This document shows positions 1-5,521 of a stretch of 5,972 bases of DNA, piece after piece. Source of the DNA: Pseudobutyrivibrio sp. GTDB lineage: Bacteria; Bacillota_A; Clostridia; Lachnospirales; Lachnospiraceae. A program made the translations under genes and the position numbers. Under the pieces are notes generated by a model. That model worked only from the letters and a program-made list of their open reading frames with translations. It made no database searches and was not told the origin of the DNA. Position 1 is the stretch's first letter. Every line of letters begins with the position of its first letter. Where the stretch lies: NCBI GenBank assembly GCA_024691465.1, contig JAILNO010000117.1, forward strand, positions 1-5,972. Reading direction: 5' to 3'.

Positions 1-4
1 GCAC

Positions 5-40
5 TATAACGATAAGAAGTATTTTACATTTAGCTAGGAG
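5..40 (+). promoter_or_regulatory. Possible -10 element and RBS for the LytTR gene
   Basis: TATAAC at 5-10 resembles a sigma-A -10 element. Any -35 would lie outside the window, so the promoter cannot be confirmed. A clear Shine-Dalgarno, AGGAG at 36-40, sits 8 nt before the ATG at 49 and fixes that start. The RBS part is firm; the promoter part is a guess. Confidence 0.35.
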
Positions 41-48
41 ACAACCTT

Positions 49-498
49 ATGAAAGTAACCATAAATCAAGTGAAAGGCGCCACGCCGCAGGTGGAAGTCA
101 CCTACGATGAGCTGACGTCAGAGGTAGAAAAGGTTATAGAGTTCCTAAACGGCAGTCAGCTGAGGCTTACTGGAAAAGTTGGTGATGAGACTGTAGTGGT
201 AAATACTGCTAGCATTTTATATATAGAATCTGTGGATGATAAGACCTTCGCATATACGTTAGATAATGTGATTAGGCTAAAGTATTCACTAGCGGCGCTT
301 ACAGAAATGCTTGATGATATTCGTTTTTTAAGGTGTAGCAAATCTATGATTCTTAACATTGATAAGATTGAGAGATTAAAGAGTTTGCCATCTAATCGAA
401 TTGATGCAACAATGAAAAGCGGAGAGCATATTCTTATATCAAGAACCTATGCTACTGATTTACGAAGAAGATTACAAGGAGGTGCAAGAAATGAATAA
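49..498 (+). CDS. LytTR-domain DNA-binding transcriptional regulator, stand-alone
   Basis: This 149-residue protein is a cytoplasmic DNA-binding regulator. Residues about 48-143 form a LytTR domain. Visible family hallmarks are the strand ILYIESVD (56-63), the segment FLRCSKSMILNIDKI (93-107) and the closing ISRTYATDLRRRL (130-142). In LytTR proteins (AgrA, LytR types) this all-beta fold binds direct repeats. There is no receiver domain: the first 45 residues are a short acidic extension too small for a CheY fold. The protein is therefore not a two-component response regulator. The stop overlaps the start of the DUF3021 gene by 8 bp, so the two are translationally coupled. Such pairs are known in Firmicutes as LytTR regulators with a membrane-bound inhibitor, as in the Streptococcus mutans LytTR regulatory systems. 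The ABC exporter downstream is the likely target, by inference. The start is fixed by AGGAG at 36-40. The first 120 bp look richer in GC than the rest of the gene. Confidence 0.93.
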   Translation: MKVTINQVKGATPQVEVTYDELTSEVEKVIEFLNGSQLRLTGKVGDETVVVNTASILYIESVDDKTFAYTLDNVIRLKYSLAALTEMLDDIRFLRCSKSMILNIDKIERLKSLPSNRIDATMKSGEHILISRTYATDLRRRLQGGARNE

Positions 499-955
499 AA
501 AAGTATCTTTATGGGAACGATATCTAACTAGAGAAATCGGAATCGAATTCAAAGCTTGCTTATACTTTTTTGCAATACTCTTTTTCTATTGTTTGTATCG
601 AGTGGTAAATCACACTTATACAGCAGATATTTTACATATGACAGAAATGATTCTGATTTGTTATGTCATAGGTTACCTTCAGGTTTATATTTTTAACAAT
701 TTTGATGAAGCTTGGAGATTTCAGCCAAAGGAAATAGTTGGGCTAATTTTTTGTATGGCAGTATATACAGTTGCTTCGTATTTTTTTGGTTGGTTAGGCA
801 AAGGCATCGGATGGACAGTTGGTTTCGGAGCATATTTGTTATTTTTATATTTCTGCGTTATCCTCATTTACCATACTAAACGCAAAATTGATGACAAAGA
901 ATTAAACAAAAATTTAGAGCTTTTTCAATCCAGAATTGATTCAGAAGAAGATTAG
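491..955 (+). CDS. DUF3021 family four-helix membrane protein, probable LytTR partner
   Basis: This 154-residue integral membrane protein has four hydrophobic segments, at about residues 20-40, 50-68, 81-102 and 107-127. A charged cytoplasmic tail follows (about 128-154, rich in K, D and E). Size, helix count and position right after a LytTR gene fit DUF3021. The start at 491 is chosen over an upstream in-frame ATG at 449 because a perfect AAGGAGGT (476-483) lies 7 nt before it, and the longer form would add 14 residues encoded inside the LytTR gene. ATGAATAA is shared with the LytTR stop, giving coupled translation. Established work on LytTR regulatory systems shows the membrane partner restraining the DNA-binding protein. 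Applying that here is inference, and no ligand or signal can be read from the sequence. Confidence 0.88.
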   Translation: MNKKVSLWERYLTREIGIEFKACLYFFAILFFYCLYRVVNHTYTADILHMTEMILICYVIGYLQVYIFNNFDEAWRFQPKEIVGLIFCMAVYTVASYFFGWLGKGIGWTVGFGAYLLFLYFCVILIYHTKRKIDDKELNKNLELFQSRIDSEED

Positions 956-984
956 TGCAACTTACAGCTAAATAAGTGTACCTT

Positions 985-1013
985 ACGGGAGCATATATTG
1001 CTCCCGTTTTTTT
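985..1013 (+). terminator. Intrinsic terminator between the DUF3021 and ABC genes
   Basis: CGGGAGC (986-992) pairs with GCTCCCG (1000-1006). The stem extends one A-T pair outward (985/1007) and one inward (993/999), giving a 9-bp stem around a 5-nt loop, TATAT. A run of seven T (1007-1013) follows. It lies 30 bp after the DUF3021 stop and only 40 bp before the ABC ATPase start. It therefore either ends the regulator transcript or limits read-through into the exporter genes. Confidence 0.9.
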
Positions 1014-1053
1014 ATGCCTTTATATTGAAATTATAAAAGAAAGGAGAACTTAT

Positions 1054-1884
1054 ATGGCTAACAATGTAATTGAAATTAGTAATCTAACTAAAACCTACGG
1101 AAAAAGCAGAGGGGTGGAACAAGTATCTTTTTCAGTGGAGGAAGGTGATATTTTTGGATTCTTGGGACCTAATGGGGCTGGTAAATCAACAACCATTCGT
1201 TCAATGCTTGGATTTTTAAACTATGAAGGCCATATAAATATATTTGGACTTGATGCTAAAAAGCATAAAGATGAAATACTAAAGAATGTGGGTTATATGC
1301 CCTCTGAAGCTATGTTTTATCCAGCGATGAAAGTGAAAGATGTTATTAAATTTGCAGCAGACGTAAGAAATATGGATTGTGATGAAGAGGTCGGTAGACT
1401 ATGCGAAAGGTTAAAGGTAGATACAAATAAAAGAATTAATCAGTTGTCACTTGGTAACAGGAAAAAAGTCAGCATAGTATGTGCCATGCAGCATAAACCG
1501 AAGTTATTCATTTTTGATGAGCCTACCAGTGGATTAGATCCGCTGATGCAAAACACATTTTTTAAACTCATTAAAGAATATGTGGCAACCGGCACAACAT
1601 GCATGCTATCTACACATGTGTTATCTGAAGTAAAAAACTATTGTAATAATGTGGCAATTATGAAAGAGGGGCATTTGGTGAGCGCAGGAAGTGTCTCAAG
1701 GCTCACTCACACAAATTCAAAGCGTGTAATTGTAACAATAGATGGAGAGCAAAAAGATTATTTATACACTAAAGACATGAATAATCTTATAAAGGAACTT
1801 AGTGATAAAAACATCCAGGATTTAAATGTGTTAGACCCATCAATAGAAGATATTTTTATGGATTACTACAAGGATAATAGATAA
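1054..1884 (+). CDS. ABC transporter ATP-binding protein (ABC-2 exporter type)
   Basis: This 276-residue cytoplasmic ATPase powers an ABC-2 type exporter. In order it shows Walker A GPNGAGKST (38-46), a Q-loop region YMPSE (81-85) with Ser where Gln is usual, signature LSLGN (131-135), Walker B LFIFDEP (151-157) with catalytic Glu156, D-loop SGLD (159-162) and the H-loop His in STH (186-188). The LSLGN signature replaces LSGGQ, a variant seen in drug, bacteriocin and sodium exporter ATPases of Firmicutes. Residues 225-276 form the usual C-terminal extension. ATG 1054 is chosen because AAAGGAGA (1040-1047) precedes it. An in-frame ATG at 976 would add 26 residues translated through the terminator hairpin and has no RBS. 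The permease follows after 13 nt. The substrate cannot be told; export of a peptide, lipid or drug, or self-protection, are all possible. Confidence 0.95.
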   Translation: MANNVIEISNLTKTYGKSRGVEQVSFSVEEGDIFGFLGPNGAGKSTTIRSMLGFLNYEGHINIFGLDAKKHKDEILKNVGYMPSEAMFYPAMKVKDVIKFAADVRNMDCDEEVGRLCERLKVDTNKRINQLSLGNRKKVSIVCAMQHKPKLFIFDEPTSGLDPLMQNTFFKLIKEYVATGTTCMLSTHVLSEVKNYCNNVAIMKEGHLVSAGSVSRLTHTNSKRVIVTIDGEQKDYLYTKDMNNLIKELSDKNIQDLNVLDPSIEDIFMDYYKDNR

Positions 1885-1897
1885 TAGGAGAAATAAT

Positions 1898-2689
1898 ATG
1901 AGCATTTTATTTAAACACGAAATGAATTCAAATTTAAGAAGCTTAATAATTTGGAGCATTTCCGTTGGGGCTATGGGATTTATTTGTATTTGCCTTTATT
2001 CAAGCATGACAGAAGATATGGCTGCCCTTTCAGAAAGCTTTTCAAACATGGGTGCTTTTTCAGATGCTTTTGGAATGAGTACACTTGGAATTGGCACCAT
2101 AGCTGGATATTTTGCAACAGAGGTTGGGGTGGTTCACAGCTTAGGAAGTGCCATGTTTGCGGCCATCACAGCAACTACAATTCTATCAAAGGAAGAAGAT
2201 GGAAATACAGGGGAATTTTTATATTCTCTTCCTGTATCAAGAACAAAGGTAATACTGGCAAAAATTCTCTCACTGATAGGGCTACTAGTTATATTTACAA
2301 TAGTTGCAGCAGCATTCTATATTCTTGGATTTGTGGTAATAGATACACATCCACAGTGGAATTTATTTTATAAATTTATATTGTCTCAGTTTATGATGAA
2401 TGTTGAAATAATGCTTATATGTGTGATGTTTTCATCATTTGTAAAAAAGAATATGCCAGGTACAGGAATAGGTATTGTACTATTTATGTATGTGTTTGAT
2501 CTGATGGGAAGAGTGGTACCTGATTTGAAAGATTTAATCATAATCGCTCCATTTGGATACTGCAATGCTACAGAAATATTTGCCGAAAATTCCATTAGAG
2601 TCAGCGCTTATATTTGGGGAATAGCAGTAATGATTGCGGCTACATTGTTTACTTTTGTCAAGTATACCCAAAAAGATATGGGAAGTTGA
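1898..2689 (+). CDS. ABC-2 type transporter permease
   Basis: This 263-residue membrane protein is the transmembrane half of the exporter, probably acting as a dimer with two copies of the ATPase encoded just upstream. Hydrophobic segments lie at about residues 16-36, 78-98, 118-147, 160-182, 188-206 and 236-255, six as usual for ABC-2 permeases. Between helices 2 and 3 is the family's coupling segment, EEDGNTGEFLYSLPVSR (99-115), leading into TKVILAK. This E-x-G-T-x-E-x-L-x-S-L-P-V-S-R pattern is typical of the group and probably contacts the ATPase. The start follows TAGGAG (1885-1890) with a 7-nt spacer, 13 nt after the ATPase stop. No clear terminator follows the stop. Transcripts may run on into the leader region and end at the 2932-2965 hairpin. 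Confidence 0.92.
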   Translation: MSILFKHEMNSNLRSLIIWSISVGAMGFICICLYSSMTEDMAALSESFSNMGAFSDAFGMSTLGIGTIAGYFATEVGVVHSLGSAMFAAITATTILSKEEDGNTGEFLYSLPVSRTKVILAKILSLIGLLVIFTIVAAAFYILGFVVIDTHPQWNLFYKFILSQFMMNVEIMLICVMFSSFVKKNMPGTGIGIVLFMYVFDLMGRVVPDLKDLIIIAPFGYCNATEIFAENSIRVSAYIWGIAVMIAATLFTFVKYTQKDMGS

Positions 2690-2725
2690 ATAATGCTTAG
2701 ATCTACTGTGGAGACTGTTTACCTA
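2690..2725 (+). other. Short spacer after the ABC operon, nothing recognised
   Basis: No hairpin with a T-tract, no ORF with an RBS and no repeat was seen between the permease stop and the leader promoter. The absence of a terminator here is itself informative: the exporter transcript probably extends into the leader downstream. Confidence 0.5.
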
Positions 2726-2754
2726 TTGACACGAGAGTGAGACTCTATTATTAT
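2726..2754 (+). promoter_or_regulatory. Strong sigma-A promoter of the attenuator leader
   Basis: TTGACA (2726-2731) is a perfect -35 hexamer and TATTAT (2749-2754) a one-mismatch -10, with the optimal 17-bp spacing. Transcription should start near 2761, about 25 nt before the leader ORF. A 13-bp palindrome, AGAGT-GAG-ACTCT (2734-2746), fills most of the spacer and could bind a regulator. Both hexamers and the palindrome are read directly; start site and regulation are inferred. Confidence 0.8.
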
Positions 2755-2785
2755 TTAGGAAATATTTTTGGAGACGAGATATAGT

Positions 2786-2899
2786 ATGTTTGAAATGACA
2801 CTCATCAACTCAATTGCAGTTAATAATAATCCCATGAATAATCACGGGTCTATTAATAATGCATATGATGAGGCAGAAGTTAGTACTATAATAGCTTGA
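2786..2899 (+). CDS. Probable leader peptide, 37 residues, Asn-rich
   Basis: This small ORF starts MFEMTLINSI and ends EVSTIIA before a TGA at 2897-2899. It begins about 25 nt after the predicted transcript start. A fair Shine-Dalgarno (GGAGACGAG, 2770-2778) lies upstream with a spacer slightly longer than usual. Eight of 37 residues are Asn, in runs at 13-15, 18-19 and 24-25, nearly all AAT codons. No signal peptide, membrane helix or known domain is seen. The ORF lies wholly between a strong promoter and a terminator ahead of a structural gene, and its codons 27-29 carry the candidate antiterminator. The likely role is cis-acting: ribosome progress through it would set the RNA fold. The Asn runs could reflect AT-rich composition rather than amino-acid sensing. 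It might instead be a functional small protein; conservation would decide. Confidence 0.5.
   Translation: MFEMTLINSIAVNNNPMNNHGSINNAYDEAEVSTIIA
2824..2855 (+). promoter_or_regulatory. Weak hairpin within the leader ORF, possible pause site
   Basis: CCC (2831-2833) can pair with GGG (2846-2848). TAATA (2824-2828) can pair with TATTA (2851-2855) across a 2x2 internal loop, leaving a 12-nt terminal loop. This is a low-stability structure. It is listed only because it sits over the Asn codon runs in the presumed attenuator and could slow RNA polymerase until a ribosome catches up. Confidence 0.22.
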
Positions 2900-2939
2900 A
2901 TCTAGAGTTATTTAATATTTTTTGGAAGATTCCTCATCA
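2866..2939 (+). promoter_or_regulatory. Candidate antiterminator pairing in the leader
   Basis: TGATGAGG at 2866-2873 is identical to the 3' arm of the terminator (2951-2958). It can therefore pair over 8 bp with the terminator's 5' arm, CCTCATCA (2932-2939). The two pairings are mutually exclusive. The antiterminator strand lies in leader codons 27-29. A ribosome translating there would mask it, allowing termination. A ribosome stalled earlier would leave it free, allowing read-through into the gene at 3000. The sequence identity is seen; the switching is inferred. Confidence 0.5.
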
Positions 2940-2965
2940 GACAGATAGTTTGATGAGGTTTTTTT
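2932..2965 (+). terminator. Intrinsic terminator in the leader, likely attenuator
   Basis: CCTCATCAGAC (2932-2942) pairs with GTTTGATGAGG (2948-2958), an 11-bp stem with one G-U pair and a 5-nt loop, AGATA. Seven T (2959-2965) follow. It lies 34 bp before the gene at 3000 and downstream of a promoter and leader ORF. It would therefore stop transcription before the gene unless overridden. It may also serve as the end of read-through from the ABC operon. Confidence 0.9.
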
Positions 2966-2999
2966 ATATTAATTTGTTATATCCAAAGGAGGAAATGAA

Positions 3000-4304
3000 A
3001 TGCAACTGACAAGAGTACAAGATTCTGATTACCCAAAGACCTACGAGCTTTATATGAGTTTTCCCGAGAATGAGAATGGATATATCAATAATGTATATGG
3101 TTATGATTATGATCAGTTCCTAGAGTGGATTGAAATGAAGCGCAAGTGGTCATTAGGTAAGGAGCTTCCAGAGGGCTTCGTTCCAGATACTACCTATGTA
3201 CTAGAGGATGATGGTAAATACGTGGGAGTGTTTAATCTGCGTCACTGTCTCAATGACTTCTTACGAGAGGGCGCTGGTCACATCGGTTATTGTATTAGCA
3301 ATAAATATAGGGGAAGGGGATACGGAACCAAGGGATTGGAGCTGACCCTTGTGAAGGCGCGCCAGATGAATATTCATGAGGTGTACATGTCTGTTAACAA
3401 GGACAATCCAGCAAGCCTCAAGGTACAGCTTAATAACGGGGCATACATACATCATGAGAATGAGAAGAAATACTTCACTAGAATTAATGCAATAGACTCT
3501 AAGGATTCCAGGGAGGAGATTGTTACCAAATTCTATAGCCAGTACGAGGAGGATGGACGTCTAGAGAGGACTATTCATGGGAGGCTTGAATATGCCACAA
3601 CCATGAATTATATCCATCGCTTCGTAAAGCCAGGGGCTAAGATACTCGAAATAGGAGCTGGTACAGGCAGATACTCTATTGCCTTAGCGAAGGAAGGATT
3701 TAATGTAACAGCTGTTGAGCTGGTGGATAAGAATCTGGAGGTACTAAGGGCTAAGAGCGCAGGGATAGATAATATTACATCTGTAAAAGGCGACGCAACT
3801 AATTTAACAGGTATAGAGGATGACAGTTACGATGTGACACTGGTATTTGGACCACTGTATCATCTATATGATGAGGATGAGGTAAGTCGTGCTATAGATG
3901 AGGCTATACGAGTTACTAAGCCAGGTGGTGTAATAATGTATGCTTTCATATCCGTATTTGCGATAATGTATTCTAACTTCTTCTATGGAAATTGGTCAAA
4001 GGGACAGGAGTCTAACTTTACTGAGGATTATGCTGTTAGGCACTTCAAGGAGCAATTGTTCACAGGCTATGATGTGGAGGAATTCGAGGAATTATTTGCA
4101 GATAGACCAGTTGAGTGGATTACCACGGCTGGTGTGGATGGATTAATTGAACCAATTGAGCATAGAGCAGATTTTGCTATCAGTGATGAGGACTTTGCCA
4201 GATTGGCTAATTGGTACGTAACTTTTTCAGATAAGAGGGAACTACTTGGAAATACGAACCATCTGCTCTATATATGTAAGAAGTCACCATTTCTTAACAA
4301 GTAA
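3000..4304 (+). CDS. GNAT acetyltransferase fused to SAM-dependent methyltransferase
   Basis: This is a 434-residue cytoplasmic two-domain protein. Residues 1 to about 163 are a GNAT N-acetyltransferase. The acetyl-CoA binding motif A is YRGRGYG (103-109) after the strand HIGYCIS, and the NKDNPAS segment (133-139) matches the family's N-x-x-S region. A short linker (about 164-185) leads to a class I methyltransferase. Its motif I is ILEIGAGTGR (215-224), the acidic ribose-binding residue is Glu240, motif III is GDA (264-266), and a motif IV-like strand DVTLVFGPLYHLY spans 278-290. Each domain is near full size. The pair suggests two modifications of one small molecule, or a resistance or detoxification enzyme; the substrate is unknown. 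The start at 3000 is set by AAAGGAGG (2985-2992) with a 7-nt spacer. An ATG at 2995 is out of frame and stops within 5 codons. Expression is probably gated by the upstream attenuator. The codons favour GAG and AAG, unlike the ABC genes. Confidence 0.9.
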   Translation: MQLTRVQDSDYPKTYELYMSFPENENGYINNVYGYDYDQFLEWIEMKRKWSLGKELPEGFVPDTTYVLEDDGKYVGVFNLRHCLNDFLREGAGHIGYCISNKYRGRGYGTKGLELTLVKARQMNIHEVYMSVNKDNPASLKVQLNNGAYIHHENEKKYFTRINAIDSKDSREEIVTKFYSQYEEDGRLERTIHGRLEYATTMNYIHRFVKPGAKILEIGAGTGRYSIALAKEGFNVTAVELVDKNLEVLRAKSAGIDNITSVKGDATNLTGIEDDSYDVTLVFGPLYHLYDEDEVSRAIDEAIRVTKPGGVIMYAFISVFAIMYSNFFYGNWSKGQESNFTEDYAVRHFKEQLFTGYDVEEFEELFADRPVEWITTAGVDGLIEPIEHRADFAISDEDFARLANWYVTFSDKRELLGNTNHLLYICKKSPFLNK

Positions 4305-4324
4305 AAATTTCAATAGTGTATAAT
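4294..4324 (+). promoter_or_regulatory. Possible internal promoter before the lipoprotein gene
   Basis: A perfect TATAAT (4319-4324) lies 28 bp before the lipoprotein ATG. The best -35 match is TTAACA (4294-4299), overlapping the end of the methyltransferase gene, with a long 19-bp spacer. The -10 is convincing but the -35 spacing is poor. The lipoprotein may be made both from here and by read-through from the upstream gene. Confidence 0.4.
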
Positions 4325-4352
4325 TAGGAGAGAAATATACTAGGAGGGAGAA

Positions 4353-5435
4353 ATGAAAAAACTAATTACATTATTATTGGCAGGAACTATGGCGGTTTCA
4401 CTCTTGGCATGTGGTAATGATTCAGATACTACTACAGCCACTGAGACTGAAGAGGCCAGCACTACAGAGGAGCAGTCAGCGCAGGTTGCTAATCCTTGGA
4501 GAGATATTACTGAGGAGGAAGCAGTTGAGCTAGTACCTAATTGCTTTAAGGCTCCAGATGGCGCTACGAATATAGCTTGGTCTGTTATGGAATCAGAAGA
4601 GAATCCACTGGTTCAGCTATGCTTCGATTGGAATGACAATACCTACACTGCAAGGGAGCAGGTTACAGCAGATGAGTCTGTAGATATATCTGGCATGAAT
4701 TATGAGTGGACCGCTGAGGATGAGGGCACACTTACCAATTGGGCTAATGGAACTATGGATTGTAAGTTCTATAGATATATAGGAGAGGATGAGTACGTAG
4801 ATGTATGTAATTGGTACGATGCAGATAATAGTGCTCTTTACTCTCTTTCAGTGGTAGCAGGTAATCTGGATGGATTCGATATCCAGGCTGCAGTTGAGCA
4901 GATGAATAGGAATACAGCTACTGAGGAGCATGTGCCAGTAGATATTAGTGGATGCGATACTTTTACTCAGGTCGTTGATAAGCTTGAGTCAGGATATGGA
5001 TTTGCTAATACCACTATTAATGGTGTGGATGTACTGCTAGTTGCCACTGGAGTATATGACAATAGTGGCACAGGGGATGGCCCTTATGCAGCTATTGATG
5101 CGGATGTCTATTACTATAATGATGGTATTGTTACACTTGCAGGATATGTGGAGGCAGGTGGAACTGCCTATCCACTTTCGGTGAAGGATGGATACCTCTA
5201 TGTGGCAGGCAATCACTTCGTTAAGAAGTACACCTTTGAATCAGGCGCTACCATATGTGATGAGTACGCTTATGAAGAGTTTGACACTAATGGCGATGCT
5301 ACTTATTACTATTATTCAGAGACCCATGGTGTAGAGACAGACGATAATAGCCAGGTGGAAGATGATACAGTCCTGAGTAAATTATTTGATGAATTCGACG
5401 ATGCAGAGGTGGTAGAATTCCATCCAATTCCTTAG
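4353..5435 (+). CDS. Secreted lipoprotein of unknown function
   Basis: This 360-residue protein is exported and anchored to the outer face of the membrane. Its signal peptide has KK at 2-3, a hydrophobic core at 4-18 and lipobox LLAC, with the lipidated Cys at 20. A Thr/Glu-rich, low-complexity tether (about 22-44) follows. Residues about 47-188 form a first domain beginning NPWRDITEEEA and including DISGMNYEW (111-119). It resembles the NPW...DISG pattern of clostridial extracytoplasmic DUF4367-like proteins, but this link is tentative. Residues about 195-300 look beta-rich, with tyrosine clusters (YYY 253-255, YYYY 318-321). The last 30 residues are strongly acidic. No catalytic motif is seen. 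The RBS GGAGG (4343-4347) sits 5 nt before the ATG. The gene is 48 bp after the methyltransferase stop, and no terminator lies between them, so co-transcription is likely. A terminator follows at 5459-5494. Confidence 0.88.
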   Translation: MKKLITLLLAGTMAVSLLACGNDSDTTTATETEEASTTEEQSAQVANPWRDITEEEAVELVPNCFKAPDGATNIAWSVMESEENPLVQLCFDWNDNTYTAREQVTADESVDISGMNYEWTAEDEGTLTNWANGTMDCKFYRYIGEDEYVDVCNWYDADNSALYSLSVVAGNLDGFDIQAAVEQMNRNTATEEHVPVDISGCDTFTQVVDKLESGYGFANTTINGVDVLLVATGVYDNSGTGDGPYAAIDADVYYYNDGIVTLAGYVEAGGTAYPLSVKDGYLYVAGNHFVKKYTFESGATICDEYAYEEFDTNGDATYYYYSETHGVETDDNSQVEDDTVLSKLFDEFDDAEVVEFHPIP

Positions 5436-5458
5436 ATTTCTTGCCTAAAAGTACAAGA

Positions 5459-5494
5459 AAAGAGCTGTGCGAAAATATGCACAGTTCTTTTTTT
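5459..5494 (+). terminator. Intrinsic terminator after the lipoprotein gene
   Basis: GAGCTGTGC (5462-5470) pairs with GCACAGTTC (5479-5487), a 9-bp stem with one G-T pair and an 8-nt loop. Three further A-T pairs at the base use AAA (5459-5461) and TTT (5488-5490). The T-run continues to 5494. It lies 23 bp after the lipoprotein stop and closes the acetyltransferase/methyltransferase-lipoprotein unit. Confidence 0.92.
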
Positions 5495-5521
5495 GGTAAT
5501 TGTTTATTTCGCTGAATCGAA

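Noticed and set aside
112..121. Perfect palindrome CTGACGTCAG
   Set aside because: It is inside the LytTR coding region with no second copy or promoter context; chance is sufficient.
449..490. Upstream in-frame ATG that would lengthen the DUF3021 protein by 14 residues
   Set aside because: It has no RBS and lies inside the LytTR gene, while a perfect AAGGAGGT directly serves the ATG at 491.
976..1053. Upstream in-frame ATG extending the ABC ATPase by 26 residues
   Set aside because: The extension is read through the terminator hairpin and has no RBS. The ATG at 1054 has a good RBS and a normal ABC N-terminus.
1951..2373. A 140-codon open frame inside the permease gene
   Set aside because: It is out of frame with a clear six-helix permease, has odd Cys/Trp-rich composition and no RBS.
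2386..2595. Reverse-strand open frame inside the permease
   Set aside because: It is a complement shadow of a conserved membrane-protein sequence with no RBS. The other reverse frames, at 156-359 and 3261-3455, are rejected on the same grounds.
2690..2999. Known riboswitch or T-box in the leader
   Set aside because: No T-box sequence, specifier stem pattern or recognised riboswitch core was seen. A peptide-coding attenuator explains the features better.
2995..3014. ATG five bases before the methyltransferase fusion start
   Set aside because: It is too close to the RBS, out of frame, and hits TGA within five codons.
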